In this document: piece by piece, positions 16,372 to 25,700 of the stretch
Numbering within the stretch: the stretch's first letter is position 1
Layout: each line of letters opens with the position of its first letter
NCBI RefSeq assembly: GCF_041008525.1
Contig: NZ_JBFLUG010000021.1
Span: forward strand, 1 to 64,000
DNA from: Parafrankia sp041008525
GTDB taxonomy: Bacteria; Actinomycetota; Actinomycetes; Frankiales; Frankiaceae
Direction: 5' to 3'
Length of the DNA: 64,000 nt
The notes under the pieces: model-generated
Told to the model about the DNA's origin: nothing
The model's database searches: none
What the model saw: the letters and a program-made list of their open reading frames with translations, nothing else
Made by a program: the position numbers and the translations under genes

Positions 16372-17460
16372 GTGATCCGGTTGCCTGCCGAGCAGGCGGT
16401 GTCGGCGGCGCGAGGGCCCACGTCGGCGGAGGGGAGCCGCGGCGGCTCGGCGGAGCAGCCGGCGCGTCACGCTGTGCGGCCGCTCGGGTTCGCGGCCGCG
16501 GTGGCGCTGCTCGCGGCCGGTCTCCTTCTCAGCATCGCTCTCGGCGCCAAACAGCTGCCGCTCGCCGATGTGTGGCATGTGCTGTGGCACGACGACCGCT
16601 CCGAGACCGCCGTCATCGTCCACGACCTGCGTGTCCCCCGGACGCTCGTCGGCCTCGTCGTCGGTGTGGGGCTGGGGGTGGCCGGCGCGCTGGCGCAGGC
16701 CCTGACCCGCAACTCCCTCGCGGACCCGGGCCTGCTCGGAGTCAACCTGGGCGCCTCGGCGGCCGTCGTCGCCGCGGTCTCGTTCCTGGGGGTGACGACG
16801 CCCGCCGGCTATATCTGGTTCGCCCTCGCCGGCGCCGGCGTCGCGTCCGTCGCGGTGTACGTGCTCGGCGCCACCGGCCGCGCCGCGGTGGCCCCGGAGC
16901 GCCTCATCGTCGCCGGGGCCGCGCTCAGCGCGGTGCTCGGCGCTTTCACCTATGGCGTGGCCTTCCTCGACCACGAGACGTTCGACCGGCTGCGCTTCTG
17001 GGACGTCGCCGCCCTCGACCGGGCCGACCTCGGGCAGCTCGGCGCCGTCACGCCGTTCATCGGCGCGGGGGTGCTGCTGGCCGCCGTGATCGCCTCGGCG
17101 CTCAACGCGATGGCGATGGGGGAGGATGCCGGCCGCGGCCTCGGGGTCCACGTGGTTCGTACCCGGGCGCTGGGCGTGCTCGCGATCGCGCTGATGTGCG
17201 GCGCCGGCACCGCGGCCGCCGGGCCCATCACCTTCGTGGGGCTGGCCGTGCCGCACGTCGCCCGCGTGATCTGCGGGCCGGACCAGCGCTGGGTGATCGC
17301 CTACTCGGCCGTCCTCGCGCCGACGCTGCTGCTCCTCGCCGATGTGGTGGGCCGCCTGATCATCGCCCCCGCCGAGCTGGAGGTCGGGGTCGTCACCGCC
17401 CTCGTGGGCGCTCCGGTGTTCATCGTGCTGTGTCGGCGCGCACGGTTGGGCCGTTTGTGA
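16372..17460 (+). CDS. Ferric-siderophore ABC transporter permease (FecCD type), first subunit
   Basis: A 362-residue protein with a hydrophilic N-terminus (1-40) and about nine to ten membrane helices. FecCD family signatures include 'RVPRTLVGLVVGVGLGVAGALAQALTRNSLADPGLLG' and 'AAAGPITFVGLAVPHVAR', the latter being the loop that docks the ATPase. GTG 16372 was chosen because GGGAG lies just upstream and an iron box occupies 16330-16348; the frame is open back to 16192. With the next gene it forms the membrane channel for the ferric siderophore, energised by the ATPase at 15144 and supplied by the lipoprotein at 51333. Confidence 0.88.
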   Translation: MIRLPAEQAVSAARGPTSAEGSRGGSAEQPARHAVRPLGFAAAVALLAAGLLLSIALGAKQLPLADVWHVLWHDDRSETAVIVHDLRVPRTLVGLVVGVGLGVAGALAQALTRNSLADPGLLGVNLGASAAVVAAVSFLGVTTPAGYIWFALAGAGVASVAVYVLGATGRAAVAPERLIVAGAALSAVLGAFTYGVAFLDHETFDRLRFWDVAALDRADLGQLGAVTPFIGAGVLLAAVIASALNAMAMGEDAGRGLGVHVVRTRALGVLAIALMCGAGTAAAGPITFVGLAVPHVARVICGPDQRWVIAYSAVLAPTLLLLADVVGRLIIAPAELEVGVVTALVGAPVFIVLCRRARLGRL

Positions 17461-17532
17461 GCGGGCCGGGCGTCAACCTGGCGACGATGACCACGGCCAC
17501 GGCCACGGCTGGTGCGGGGAGGTGAGCGGGCG

Positions 17533-18630
17533 ATGACGCGGGCGGCGGTGAGCGGTGCGGCGAACGCAACGGTGGACGGGGCGGTGGACGGGGCCACGAC
17601 GCGCGGGTGGGTCTTCCGCGACCGCGGTGACCGGATGTCCCTGCGGGTCGACGGCCGGGTGGTCGCCGTGTGCACGGGCCTGTTCGCCGCCATCCTGGCA
17701 GCCAGCGCTGTGACCATGACGACGGGCGACTACCACGTCTCGGTCGGGGCGGTGGTCGACAGCATCCTCGGCCGGGGCGGCTCGGGAACGGACTTCGTCG
17801 TCCGCACGCTGCGGCTGCCGCGGCTGCTCACCGGGATCATGGTGGGTGCCGCCCTCGCGGTCAGCGGGGCGATCTTCCAGACGATGACGGCGAACCCGCT
17901 CGGCAGCCCGGACATCATCGGTTTCACCGCCGGCTCGTCCACGGGTGCTGTCCTCGTCATCCTGGTCCTGCACGGCACCGTCTACGAGACGTCCCTCGGC
18001 GCACTCCTCGGTGGGGTGGCCACGGCGGTCGCGATCTACCTGCTGTCGTTCCGCCGCGGGGTCGCCGGCCCGCGGCTGATCCTGGTCGGGATCGGGATGG
18101 CGTCCATGCTCACGGCGGTGAACTCGTACCTGATCGCCCGGGCCACGCTCGGCGACGCGATCACCGCGCAGACCTGGCTGCTGGGTAGCCTGAACCGGCG
18201 GAGCTGGGACAACGTCCGTCCGCTCGCGATCGCCATGGCGGTGCTGCTGCCGGTCGCGTTCTATCTGAGCCGGCGGCTGTCGATGCTCGCGATGGGGACC
18301 GACACCGCGCGGGCGCTGGGCGTTCCGGTGGAACGCACCCGGCTCGCCCTGCTCGGGACGGGCGCGGCGCTCGCCGCCTGCGCGACGGCCGCGGCGGGCC
18401 CGATCGGTTTCGTGGCGCTGGCCGCGCCCCAGCTCGCCCGGCACCTGACGCGCACGGCGGGGGCGGGGCTCCTCCCCGCGGCGCTGCTCGGCGCACTGCT
18501 GGTGGCGGCAGGGGACCTGGCCGCCCAGCGGGCGTTCGCGCCCTCGCAGCTTCCGGTGGGAGTGGCGACGAACGCGGTCGGCGGTCTGTACCTGGTGTGG
18601 CTCCTGTCCCGGCAGCGGCGGCGGCTGTGA
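17533..18630 (+). CDS. Ferric-siderophore ABC transporter permease (FecCD type), second subunit
   Basis: A 365-residue permease. After a 45-residue cytoplasmic leader come about ten helices with the family signature 'LRLPRLLTGIMVGAALAVSGAIFQTMTANPLGSPDIIGF' and the ATPase-docking loop 'AAAGPIGFVALAAPQLAR'. It pairs with the first permease, whose stop lies 72 bases upstream, to make the heterodimeric channel. ATG 17533 has GGGGAGG upstream with a slightly long spacer. Its last helix is the closest match I see for the orphan permease tail at 10901-11002. Confidence 0.88.
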   Translation: MTRAAVSGAANATVDGAVDGATTRGWVFRDRGDRMSLRVDGRVVAVCTGLFAAILAASAVTMTTGDYHVSVGAVVDSILGRGGSGTDFVVRTLRLPRLLTGIMVGAALAVSGAIFQTMTANPLGSPDIIGFTAGSSTGAVLVILVLHGTVYETSLGALLGGVATAVAIYLLSFRRGVAGPRLILVGIGMASMLTAVNSYLIARATLGDAITAQTWLLGSLNRRSWDNVRPLAIAMAVLLPVAFYLSRRLSMLAMGTDTARALGVPVERTRLALLGTGAALAACATAAAGPIGFVALAAPQLARHLTRTAGAGLLPAALLGALLVAAGDLAAQRAFAPSQLPVGVATNAVGGLYLVWLLSRQRRRL

Positions 18631-18660
18631 GGCCGGTATCGATTGACTATCGACAATCAT

Positions 18661-18679
18661 TAAACTTAAGTTTACTTAA
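18661..18679. promoter_or_regulatory. Iron-box-like site before the ABC exporter pair
   Basis: TAAACTTAAGTTTACTTAA matches the consensus at 12 of 19 positions and includes the palindrome AAACTTAAGTTT. It is AT-rich in a very GC-rich background and precedes the exporter genes by about 140 bases. Confidence 0.5.
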
Positions 18680-18817
18680 AATGCCAGTGGTGCATCGTGT
18701 GACGATGCGTGGCTGTCCCGTCGTAGGCACTGCGACCCCGTCTCTTCGCCCCGCGCACCGGGCGCGCCCTCCGGCGCCGCCCGTCCGGGCCGGGCACCCA
18801 TCCTGGAGTGGTCCCAG

Positions 18818-20536
18818 ATGACCATGTCGGCCGGCAACACCGTCCTGTGGGCACAGCTCCGCTCGATGCCGGGGCCGCTGTCGCTGAGCGTGCTTGCCAC
18901 TCTCGTCCAACAGCTGGCGATGCTCGCGCTGCCCTGGTGCATCCAGCGCGCCCTCGATGACGGGATCACCCCTCTAGACGTCGGGCAGACGGTGCGCTGG
19001 GCGCTCGTCACCGCGCTGGTCTCCCTCGCCTTCCTGCTGGGCGGGATGGGCGGCCAGTGGTGGTCGGGCATCGCGGCCAACCAGGTCGCCCACGGGCTGC
19101 GCGGTGCCCTGATCGACAAGGTGACCGTGCTGGACCGCCCGGCGCTGGCCCGCTTCGGGCGCGGCGACCTCGTGATGCGGGTCACCCGGGACGTCGACCT
19201 CGTCCGGATGTGGCTGCAGAACCTCGGGATCTGGGTCCGGGTGATCGTCACTCTGGTCGTCGTCCTGCCGGCGCTGGGCCTGCTCGACCCGCTGCTGCTC
19301 GTCGTCGGCCTCGTCACCGTCCCGTTGGTCGGCCTGGCCAACGCGTTCTTCCCCGGCCGTTACGACGCCGCCAACGAGGCGCTCTCCGAGGCGCACGGCA
19401 CCCGCGCGGACGCCGTCGAGGACCTGCTGGCCGCCAGTGCCGCCGTACGGGGCCTGGGCGGCGAGCGGGTACTGGTCCGCCGCCACCACGACCTCTCCCG
19501 CTCCGTGACCAGCTCGTCGCTGCGGGTTGCCGGGGTGTCGGCCTGGTGGTCCGCGGTGCCGTCGGCGCTGCCCCGGCTGGCGATCGCGGTCGGCCTGGGC
19601 ATCGGCGGGGCCGCCGCGATCCGCGGCGACCTGACGATCGGCGGCCTGGTCGCGTTCACGTCCTGGATGACCACACTCGCGCTGGCCGTCGCGATCCTGG
19701 TGGATCTGCTGGCCGGCCGCGGCCAGGCCCGCGTCGCCGCCACCCGCATCGCCGAGGTGCTCGGCACCCCGGGGATGGCCGACGACGCCGACCCGGTACC
19801 ACTGCCCGCCGTCGGCGTCCTGCAGACCGAGGCGGTCGTGGTCCGCCACGACGGGCGCACCGTCCTCGGGCCGGTCGACCTGTGCGCCGCGCCCGGCGAG
19901 TTCGTCGCGGTCACCGGGCCGACCGGGTCGGGCAAGTCCACTTTGGCGCGCCTGCTGTGCCGAATCGATGATCCGGATTCGGGCGCCGTCCGTTTCGGCG
20001 GGGTCGACCTGCGGTCGGCGGCGCGGACCGAGGTGCTCTCCCGGATCGGGCTCGTCCCGCAGCGCCCGCTCGTGCTCTCCGGAACCATCGCCGACAACCT
20101 GCGCCTCGGCCGCGACCTCGAGCTGGCCGACCTGCGGGCCGCCTGCCACGCGGCCTCGCTCGACGAGTTCGTCATGAGCCTGCCCGACCGGTACGACACC
20201 GTGCTCGGCGAGCGCGGCGGCACCCTGTCCGGCGGGCAGGGCCAGCGTCTGGCGCTGGCCCGCGGGCTGCTCGGACGTCCTGCGGTGCTGGTGCTCGACG
20301 ACGTCACCTCGGCACTGGACGTCGAGACCGAGGCGGCCGTCCTGCGGCGGCTGCGCGCGTGGAGCCCGGACGGCGCGCTCGTCATCGTGTCGCACCGGCC
20401 GGCGGTGCTCGCCGCCGCGGACCGGGTCGTGACCCTGCCACCCCCCGACCGGACCACCGCATCCGCTGACGGCGGGGCCACGGCGCCGGCCGGCGGCGGG
20501 GCGGCCCTGCCCACCACCGGAGGCCACCGTGGCTGA
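18818..20536 (+). CDS. ABC transporter, fused permease/ATPase, first half of a heterodimer
   Basis: A 572-residue half-transporter with six membrane helices in residues 1-320 and a nucleotide-binding domain after about 335. Walker A is GPTGSGKST, the signature is canonical LSGGQ (followed by GQR), but Walker B reads 'VLVLDDVTSALD', with Asp where the catalytic Glu normally stands. The H-loop 'IVSHRP' is intact. The next gene starts inside its last codons (8-base overlap), so the two surely assemble together. Within a siderophore locus such pairs export the apo-siderophore or, as with IrtAB, import the ferric form. No siderophore-interacting reductase domain is present. Confidence 0.85.
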   Translation: MTMSAGNTVLWAQLRSMPGPLSLSVLATLVQQLAMLALPWCIQRALDDGITPLDVGQTVRWALVTALVSLAFLLGGMGGQWWSGIAANQVAHGLRGALIDKVTVLDRPALARFGRGDLVMRVTRDVDLVRMWLQNLGIWVRVIVTLVVVLPALGLLDPLLLVVGLVTVPLVGLANAFFPGRYDAANEALSEAHGTRADAVEDLLAASAAVRGLGGERVLVRRHHDLSRSVTSSSLRVAGVSAWWSAVPSALPRLAIAVGLGIGGAAAIRGDLTIGGLVAFTSWMTTLALAVAILVDLLAGRGQARVAATRIAEVLGTPGMADDADPVPLPAVGVLQTEAVVVRHDGRTVLGPVDLCAAPGEFVAVTGPTGSGKSTLARLLCRIDDPDSGAVRFGGVDLRSAARTEVLSRIGLVPQRPLVLSGTIADNLRLGRDLELADLRAACHAASLDEFVMSLPDRYDTVLGERGGTLSGGQGQRLALARGLLGRPAVLVLDDVTSALDVETEAAVLRRLRAWSPDGALVIVSHRPAVLAAADRVVTLPPPDRTTASADGGATAPAGGGAALPTTGGHRG

Positions 20537-22373
20537 GATCCGCCTGCTGCGCGAGGATCCGGACACCTCCGGGGTGGTGCGCCACGGGTGGGGGTACCTG
20601 CGCCCGCACCGCGCCGTGCTCGTGCTGGCGCTCGTCGTCACGGTCGCGAGCACCGCGGCTGTGGTCGGGATCGCCCCCGTGGTCGGCCGCGGCGTCGACG
20701 CGGTGATCGCCCGGGACCGCGCGGCGCTGGGATGGGTGGTCGGCGGTCTCGCCGTGCTCGTCCTCGCCCGCATGCTGCTGCTGCGCTGGTCGGAGGTACT
20801 GCTGGCCCGCGCCGGCGAACGGGTGGTGCAGGACCTGCGCGACCTCGTCGTGGAACGTCTCGCCGGCGCACCGCTGCGGTTCGTGGAGGCGCACCGCACC
20901 GGGGATCTGCTGCGGCGTGCCACCGGAGAGATCGCGGACCTGGCCCTGTTCATCCGCGAGCAGGTGCCGAACCTGCTCGGTGTCGGGCTCACCGTCGTGC
21001 TGACGACGGGCGTGCTGATCGTCTACTCGCCGCTGCTGTCGCTGGTACTCATCGTGCTGTTCCTCCCCGCGGCGGTCGCGGTCGTCCGCTGGTTCGACCG
21101 GGTGGCCGGCACGGCGTTCGGCGGGCAGGCCACGGCGGACGCGTCGATGACCGCGACCTTCACCGAGACGCTGGCCGCCGGCGAGGCGCTGGTGGTCGTC
21201 GGACGTCCCGGCGAGTGGGTCGAGCGGTTCCGCCGGGAGAACGACGAGCTGCTGCGGGCGTCCAACGGGACGATCGGGGCGCAGAACCGGCTGGAGCTGT
21301 TCAACCTGCTCGAAGGACTGGCGACGGCCACCCTGCTGCTGCTGAGTGTGTGGCTTGCCCGGGCCGGCCATCTCGGTGTCGGCACTGTCGTGGTCTTCGT
21401 GTTGGCCACCCGCAACCTGTTCGAGGGGATGGCCGGGCTGTCCCGGCTGGTCGGGCAGCTGCAGACCGCCCGGGTGGGCGTGGCGCGGCTGGCCGACCTG
21501 CTCGACGCGACCGACGTCGCGGCCACCGACATTCCGGCGACTGCTGTTCCGGCAGCCGCTGCCCCGTCCACCGAGGGCCCTGCCGCGGAGGGCGCGGTCG
21601 TCGGGGGCGCTGCTGCCGACGGGCCGGCGAAAGGCGGGTTGCTGCCGGCGCGCGGGGAGCTGGTGGCCACAGGGCTGCGGTTCGGGTACGGGGCGACGGG
21701 GGACGAGGTGCTCCGCGGGGTGTCGGTGACCTTCCCGGCCGGCGACCGCGCCGGTCTGGTGGGCACCACCGGCTCCGGTAAGACCACACTCGCCAAGCTG
21801 CTCTGCGGGCTCTACCAGCCCGACGGTGGGGTGGTGGCGTTCGGCGGGGTCGATCTGAGCACCGTGTCGCCCACCGAGATCCGTCGTCGCATCGTGCTGG
21901 TGCCCCAGCAGGTCCACATCATCACCGGCTCGCTTGCGGAGAACCTCGCGCTGGCGCCGGGAGAACCCGACCGGGCGGCGATGGAGCGGGCGGTGGCCGG
22001 CCTCGGTCTCACCGAGTGGGTGGCGGGCCTGCCCGGCGGGCTGGACGCGTCGGTCGGGGCCCGCGGCGAGTCGTTGTCCGCGGGCGAACGCCAGATCGTC
22101 GGCCTGGTGCGGGCCGCGCTGGTCGACCCGCCGGTGCTGGTGCTGGACGAGGCCACCGCCGATCTGGACCCGGATGTGGCACGCCGGCTGGAGACCGCGG
22201 TGGAGCACCTGCGCCCCGGTCGGACCCTGATCGTCATCGCGCACCGCCAGTCCACCATTGACCGGTTGCCGCGCCGCATCGGGCTGGTCGCCGGACGGAT
22301 CGTCGCCGCCGATGCCGCACCTTCCGTGCCTGGTCAAACGCAGAGCGGCCAGGTTGCCCGCGATCGCGCCTAA
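20529..22373 (+). CDS. ABC transporter, fused permease/ATPase, second half of a heterodimer
   Basis: A 614-residue half-transporter: six membrane helices (about 25-310), then an Ala/Pro-rich linker (about 330-375), then the ATPase domain. Walker A is GTTGSGKTT, Walker B 'VLVLDEATADLD' keeps the catalytic Glu, and the H-loop is 'VIAHRQ', but the signature is LSAGE instead of LSGGQ. GTG 20529 overlaps the previous gene and is preceded by GGAGG. The two half-transporters therefore complement each other's altered site. It is likely the exporter of the siderophore made by the genes immediately downstream. Confidence 0.85.
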   Translation: MAEIRLLREDPDTSGVVRHGWGYLRPHRAVLVLALVVTVASTAAVVGIAPVVGRGVDAVIARDRAALGWVVGGLAVLVLARMLLLRWSEVLLARAGERVVQDLRDLVVERLAGAPLRFVEAHRTGDLLRRATGEIADLALFIREQVPNLLGVGLTVVLTTGVLIVYSPLLSLVLIVLFLPAAVAVVRWFDRVAGTAFGGQATADASMTATFTETLAAGEALVVVGRPGEWVERFRRENDELLRASNGTIGAQNRLELFNLLEGLATATLLLLSVWLARAGHLGVGTVVVFVLATRNLFEGMAGLSRLVGQLQTARVGVARLADLLDATDVAATDIPATAVPAAAAPSTEGPAAEGAVVGGAAADGPAKGGLLPARGELVATGLRFGYGATGDEVLRGVSVTFPAGDRAGLVGTTGSGKTTLAKLLCGLYQPDGGVVAFGGVDLSTVSPTEIRRRIVLVPQQVHIITGSLAENLALAPGEPDRAAMERAVAGLGLTEWVAGLPGGLDASVGARGESLSAGERQIVGLVRAALVDPPVLVLDEATADLDPDVARRLETAVEHLRPGRTLIVIAHRQSTIDRLPRRIGLVAGRIVAADAAPSVPGQTQSGQVARDRA

Positions 22374-22394
22374 GGGCTGACAAAGGCGTACTCC

Positions 22395-22413
22395 TTAAGC
22401 TAACCTCACTTAA
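22395..22413. promoter_or_regulatory. Iron box of the NRPS operon
   Basis: TTAAGCTAACCTCACTTAA matches 13 of 19 consensus positions and lies 53 bases before the MbtH gene. It should make the whole 22.4-51.3 kb biosynthetic unit iron-repressed. Confidence 0.7.
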
Positions 22414-22414
22414 G

Positions 22415-22430
22415 GCCGACTTAGGTCGGC
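22415..22430. other. Perfect short hairpin next to the iron box
   Basis: GCCGAC, TTAG and GTCGGC form a six-base stem with a four-base loop one base after the iron box. It may be a second operator half, the end of the transporter transcript, or a 5' leader structure. Confidence 0.45.
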
Positions 22431-22466
22431 TTTACTCTGTTGGTGCGATCCAAGGAGACGGCAGGC

Positions 22467-22724
22467 ATGTCGACGAATCCCTTCGACGACGAGAGCGGGA
22501 ACTTCTTCGTCCTGATCAACGACGAGGGACAGCACTCGCTGTGGCCGAGCTTCGCCGCCGTCCCGGCCGGCTGGACCGTCGTTCACGGCGAGGAGACCCG
22601 CCAGTCCTGCCTGGACTATGTCGAGGCCAACTGGACGGATCTGCGTCCGCGCAGCCTGGTCGCCCAGATGGCCGCCGCCGCGTCCGCAGGTGCCCCCGAC
22701 TCTGACGAACCCACCCCGCGGTGA
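22467..22724 (+). CDS. MbtH-like NRPS chaperone
   Basis: An 85-residue protein with all the marks of the MbtH family: NPFDD near the N-terminus, 'FFVLINDEGQHSLWP', 'VPAGWTVV', and 'WTDLRPRSL'. MbtH proteins bind the N-terminal part of NRPS adenylation domains and are needed for their folding and activity. ATG 22467 follows AAGGAG. Its stop overlaps the GTG of the next gene (GTGA), so translation is coupled. It is the first gene of the biosynthetic operon, 53 bases after an iron box. Confidence 0.93.
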   Translation: MSTNPFDDESGNFFVLINDEGQHSLWPSFAAVPAGWTVVHGEETRQSCLDYVEANWTDLRPRSLVAQMAAAASAGAPDSDEPTPR

Positions 22725-25700
22725 GCTCGCCGTCGAACAGCCATCGCAGGACCGTCCCGCTCGCTCAGCCGCCGGCCACCGTCGCCGCACGCCTCGCCCG
22801 CGGCGCCGGCGGGCCGTTCGTGGTCTACGAGCGTGCCGGCGAATGGTCCTTCGGCGTCGGCGTGCTCGCCGAGATCGAGCTGCGGGCCGGCGAGCTGCGC
22901 CACCGCACCGGCACCGGGCCCTGGCACGTCGAGCCACCCGGCCCCGCCCCGCTGGGCAGGGTCGCCGACATCCTCGCCGGTCTCGGTTTCACGGACTGGC
23001 GGGCGTACGGCTGGGCGGCGTTCGAGCTCAGCCACCTGCTGGCGGGCCTCGCCGTGCCGGCCGGTCCCGACCCGCTGCTGCACCTGGTCATTCCGCGCAG
23101 GGAGGTGCGGCTGACCGACGGGGTCGCCGTCGTGCGGTCCCTGGACGCCGACGACCCGCGGGACCGGCCCGACCTGGGTCAGGTCGGCGCGTCCGAGTCG
23201 TCCGAGTCGTCCGACCTGGACGACCTGGACGACCTGGTGGAGGTCGTCATGTCGGCGCCGCCGCCGGCAGCCACCGGTCCGCTGCTCACCGTCGACCTCG
23301 AACACGGGGTCGACGCCTACCAGCGATCGGTGGCCACCGCGGTCGCCGACATCCGCGCCGACCGGCTGCGCAAAGTGATCCTCTCGCGGGTCGTGCCCGT
23401 TGACGGGGACGTCGACCTGGTCGCCACCTACGAGGCGGGGCGGGCCGGGAACACCCCCGCCCGGTCCTTCCTCCTGGACACCGGCTACCTGCGTGCCGCC
23501 GGCTTCAGCCCGGAGACCGTGGTCGAAGTGGCCGCCGACGGCCTTGTCTCCACCCAGCCGCTGGCCGGCACCCGCGCTCTGACCGGTGAGCGCGCCACCG
23601 ACGGCGAGCTGCGGGAGGAGCTTCGCTCCGACCCCAAGGAGATCTACGAGCACGCCGTCTCCGTGCAGGCCTGCCAGGACGAGCTGAGCCGCTTCTGCCG
23701 GCCTGGTTCGGTGACCGTCGACGAGTTCATGACCGTGCTCGAACGCGGCAGTGTCCAGCACCTCGCCTCCCGCGTGGCCGGGCGCCTCGCCGCCGGCCGC
23801 GACGCCTGGGACGCCCTCGGGACGGTCTTCCCCTCCATCACCGCCTCCGGTGTGCCCAAAGCCGCCGCCTGCGCGGCGATCTCCGGCTACGAGACGGGCC
23901 CGCGTGGGCTGTACAGCGGCGCGGTGCTGATGGTCGGAGCGGATGGCTCCATGGACGCCGCGCTCGTGCTGCGCACCGTGTTCCAGCGTGACGGACGGAC
24001 CTGGCTGCGCGCCGGCGCCGGGATCGTGGCGCAGTCCGACCCCGTCCGTGAGGCCGAGGAGACCCGGGAGAAGCTGCGCAGCGTCAGCCGCTTCCTCGTC
24101 GCCGCCCCCGCCCCCGCCCCGGCGGCCTCCGCTCCCGCACCCGCTCCGGCCGATGCGTCCGCCGCCGCCGCGGCCGGCCCGGTGCTCGGGTCCGACATCG
24201 AGGCCATCCGGGCGATGGTCGCCGAGCTGCTGGACGAGGAGCCCGCCGCGATCGGCGACGAGGAGAACCTGTTCGAGCTGGGGCTGGAATCCATTGCGCT
24301 GATGAAGGCCGTCGGGCGGTGGCGCCGCGCCGGGGTGCCGGTCTCGTTCGGCGAGCTCGCCGAGAACCCGACTGTCGACGGCTGGTTCAAGATCCTGTCC
24401 ATCCGGGCGCCCGAGGCCGCCCCGGCCGGTGCCCCGGCTCGCCACGGTGAGCCCATCGGCGGGCGCGGTGGCGGCCGTGGTGACGAGGCAACCCCCGTCG
24501 GCCCCGGGCTGACCGCCGGCACCGCGGCCGAGTCCGTCGCGGGTCCGGCGCTCGACACCGCGGGGAAGCCGGGTGCGCCTCCCACGGCGGGTACGGCGAC
24601 CGAGGCGGCTCCGGGAGCGGGCGGCGAGTTCCCGCTCGCGCTCATGCAGCACGCCTACTGGGTGGGCCGGGACGGCGGCCAGCCGCTCGGCCAGGTCGCC
24701 GCGCACCTGTTCACCGAGTTCGACGGTGACGGCGTCGACCCCGAGCGGCTGCGTCTCGCGGTGGAGAAGCTCATCGCCCGCCACGACATGCTCCGCATGC
24801 GGGTCACCGACAACGGCGCCCAGGTCATCGAGGAGACGTCCGGCTGGCGCGGGCTCACCGTCCACGACCTGCGCGACCTGGACGAGGCGGCGGCCCAGGC
24901 CCGACTCGCCGAGATCCGCGACCTGATGTCGCACGAGAAGCTCGACATCGAGGCCGGCGAGGTGTTCGCGACCGCGCTGAGCCTGCTGCCGGGCGATCGC
25001 AGCCGGCTGCACCTCGACGTCGACATGGTCGCCGCCGACGCGGTCAGCTACCGCGTCCTGCTCGCCGACCTCGCGCACTTCTACGACCGGCCGGCGGAGG
25101 TGCTGCCGCCGCCGGGCTACACCTACCGTGAGTACCGCGCCGCACGCGGCCCGGCCCGGGCAGCCGCCGCGCGCGCCGCGGCGGAATGGTGGCAGGGCCG
25201 GCTGCCGAGTCTGCCCGGAGCCCCCGGCCTGCCCCGCGCCGCGGCGACCACCGACCTCACCGCGGCTGCCGGTCCCGCGGCTGCCGGCGCCGGCGCCGGG
25301 GCGCAGGGACGTCCGACGGTCTCGCGCCGGTACTTCGTCCTCCCGCCGTCGACCCGCGAGGCGCTGCTCCGGGCCGCCCACAGCCGGGGCGTCACCCCGG
25401 CGATGGCGGTGGCCACGGCCTTCGCCGAGGTCCTCGCGGGATGGAGCACCGAGTCGCGGTTCGTGCTGAACGTGCCGATGTTCGACCGCGAGCCTGTCCA
25501 CGCCGACATCAACCAGGTGGTCGGCGACTTCACCAGCTCGGTGCTGCTCGAGGTCGACCTGACCGAACAGCTGCCGTTCGCCGCCCGGGTGCGCCAGGTC
25601 CAGGCCCGGCTGCACGCCGACGCGGCGCACGCCGAGTACTCCGGCGTCGAGGTGCTGCGGGACCTCACCCGCCGCACCGGCGAGCAGGTCCTGGCCCCGG

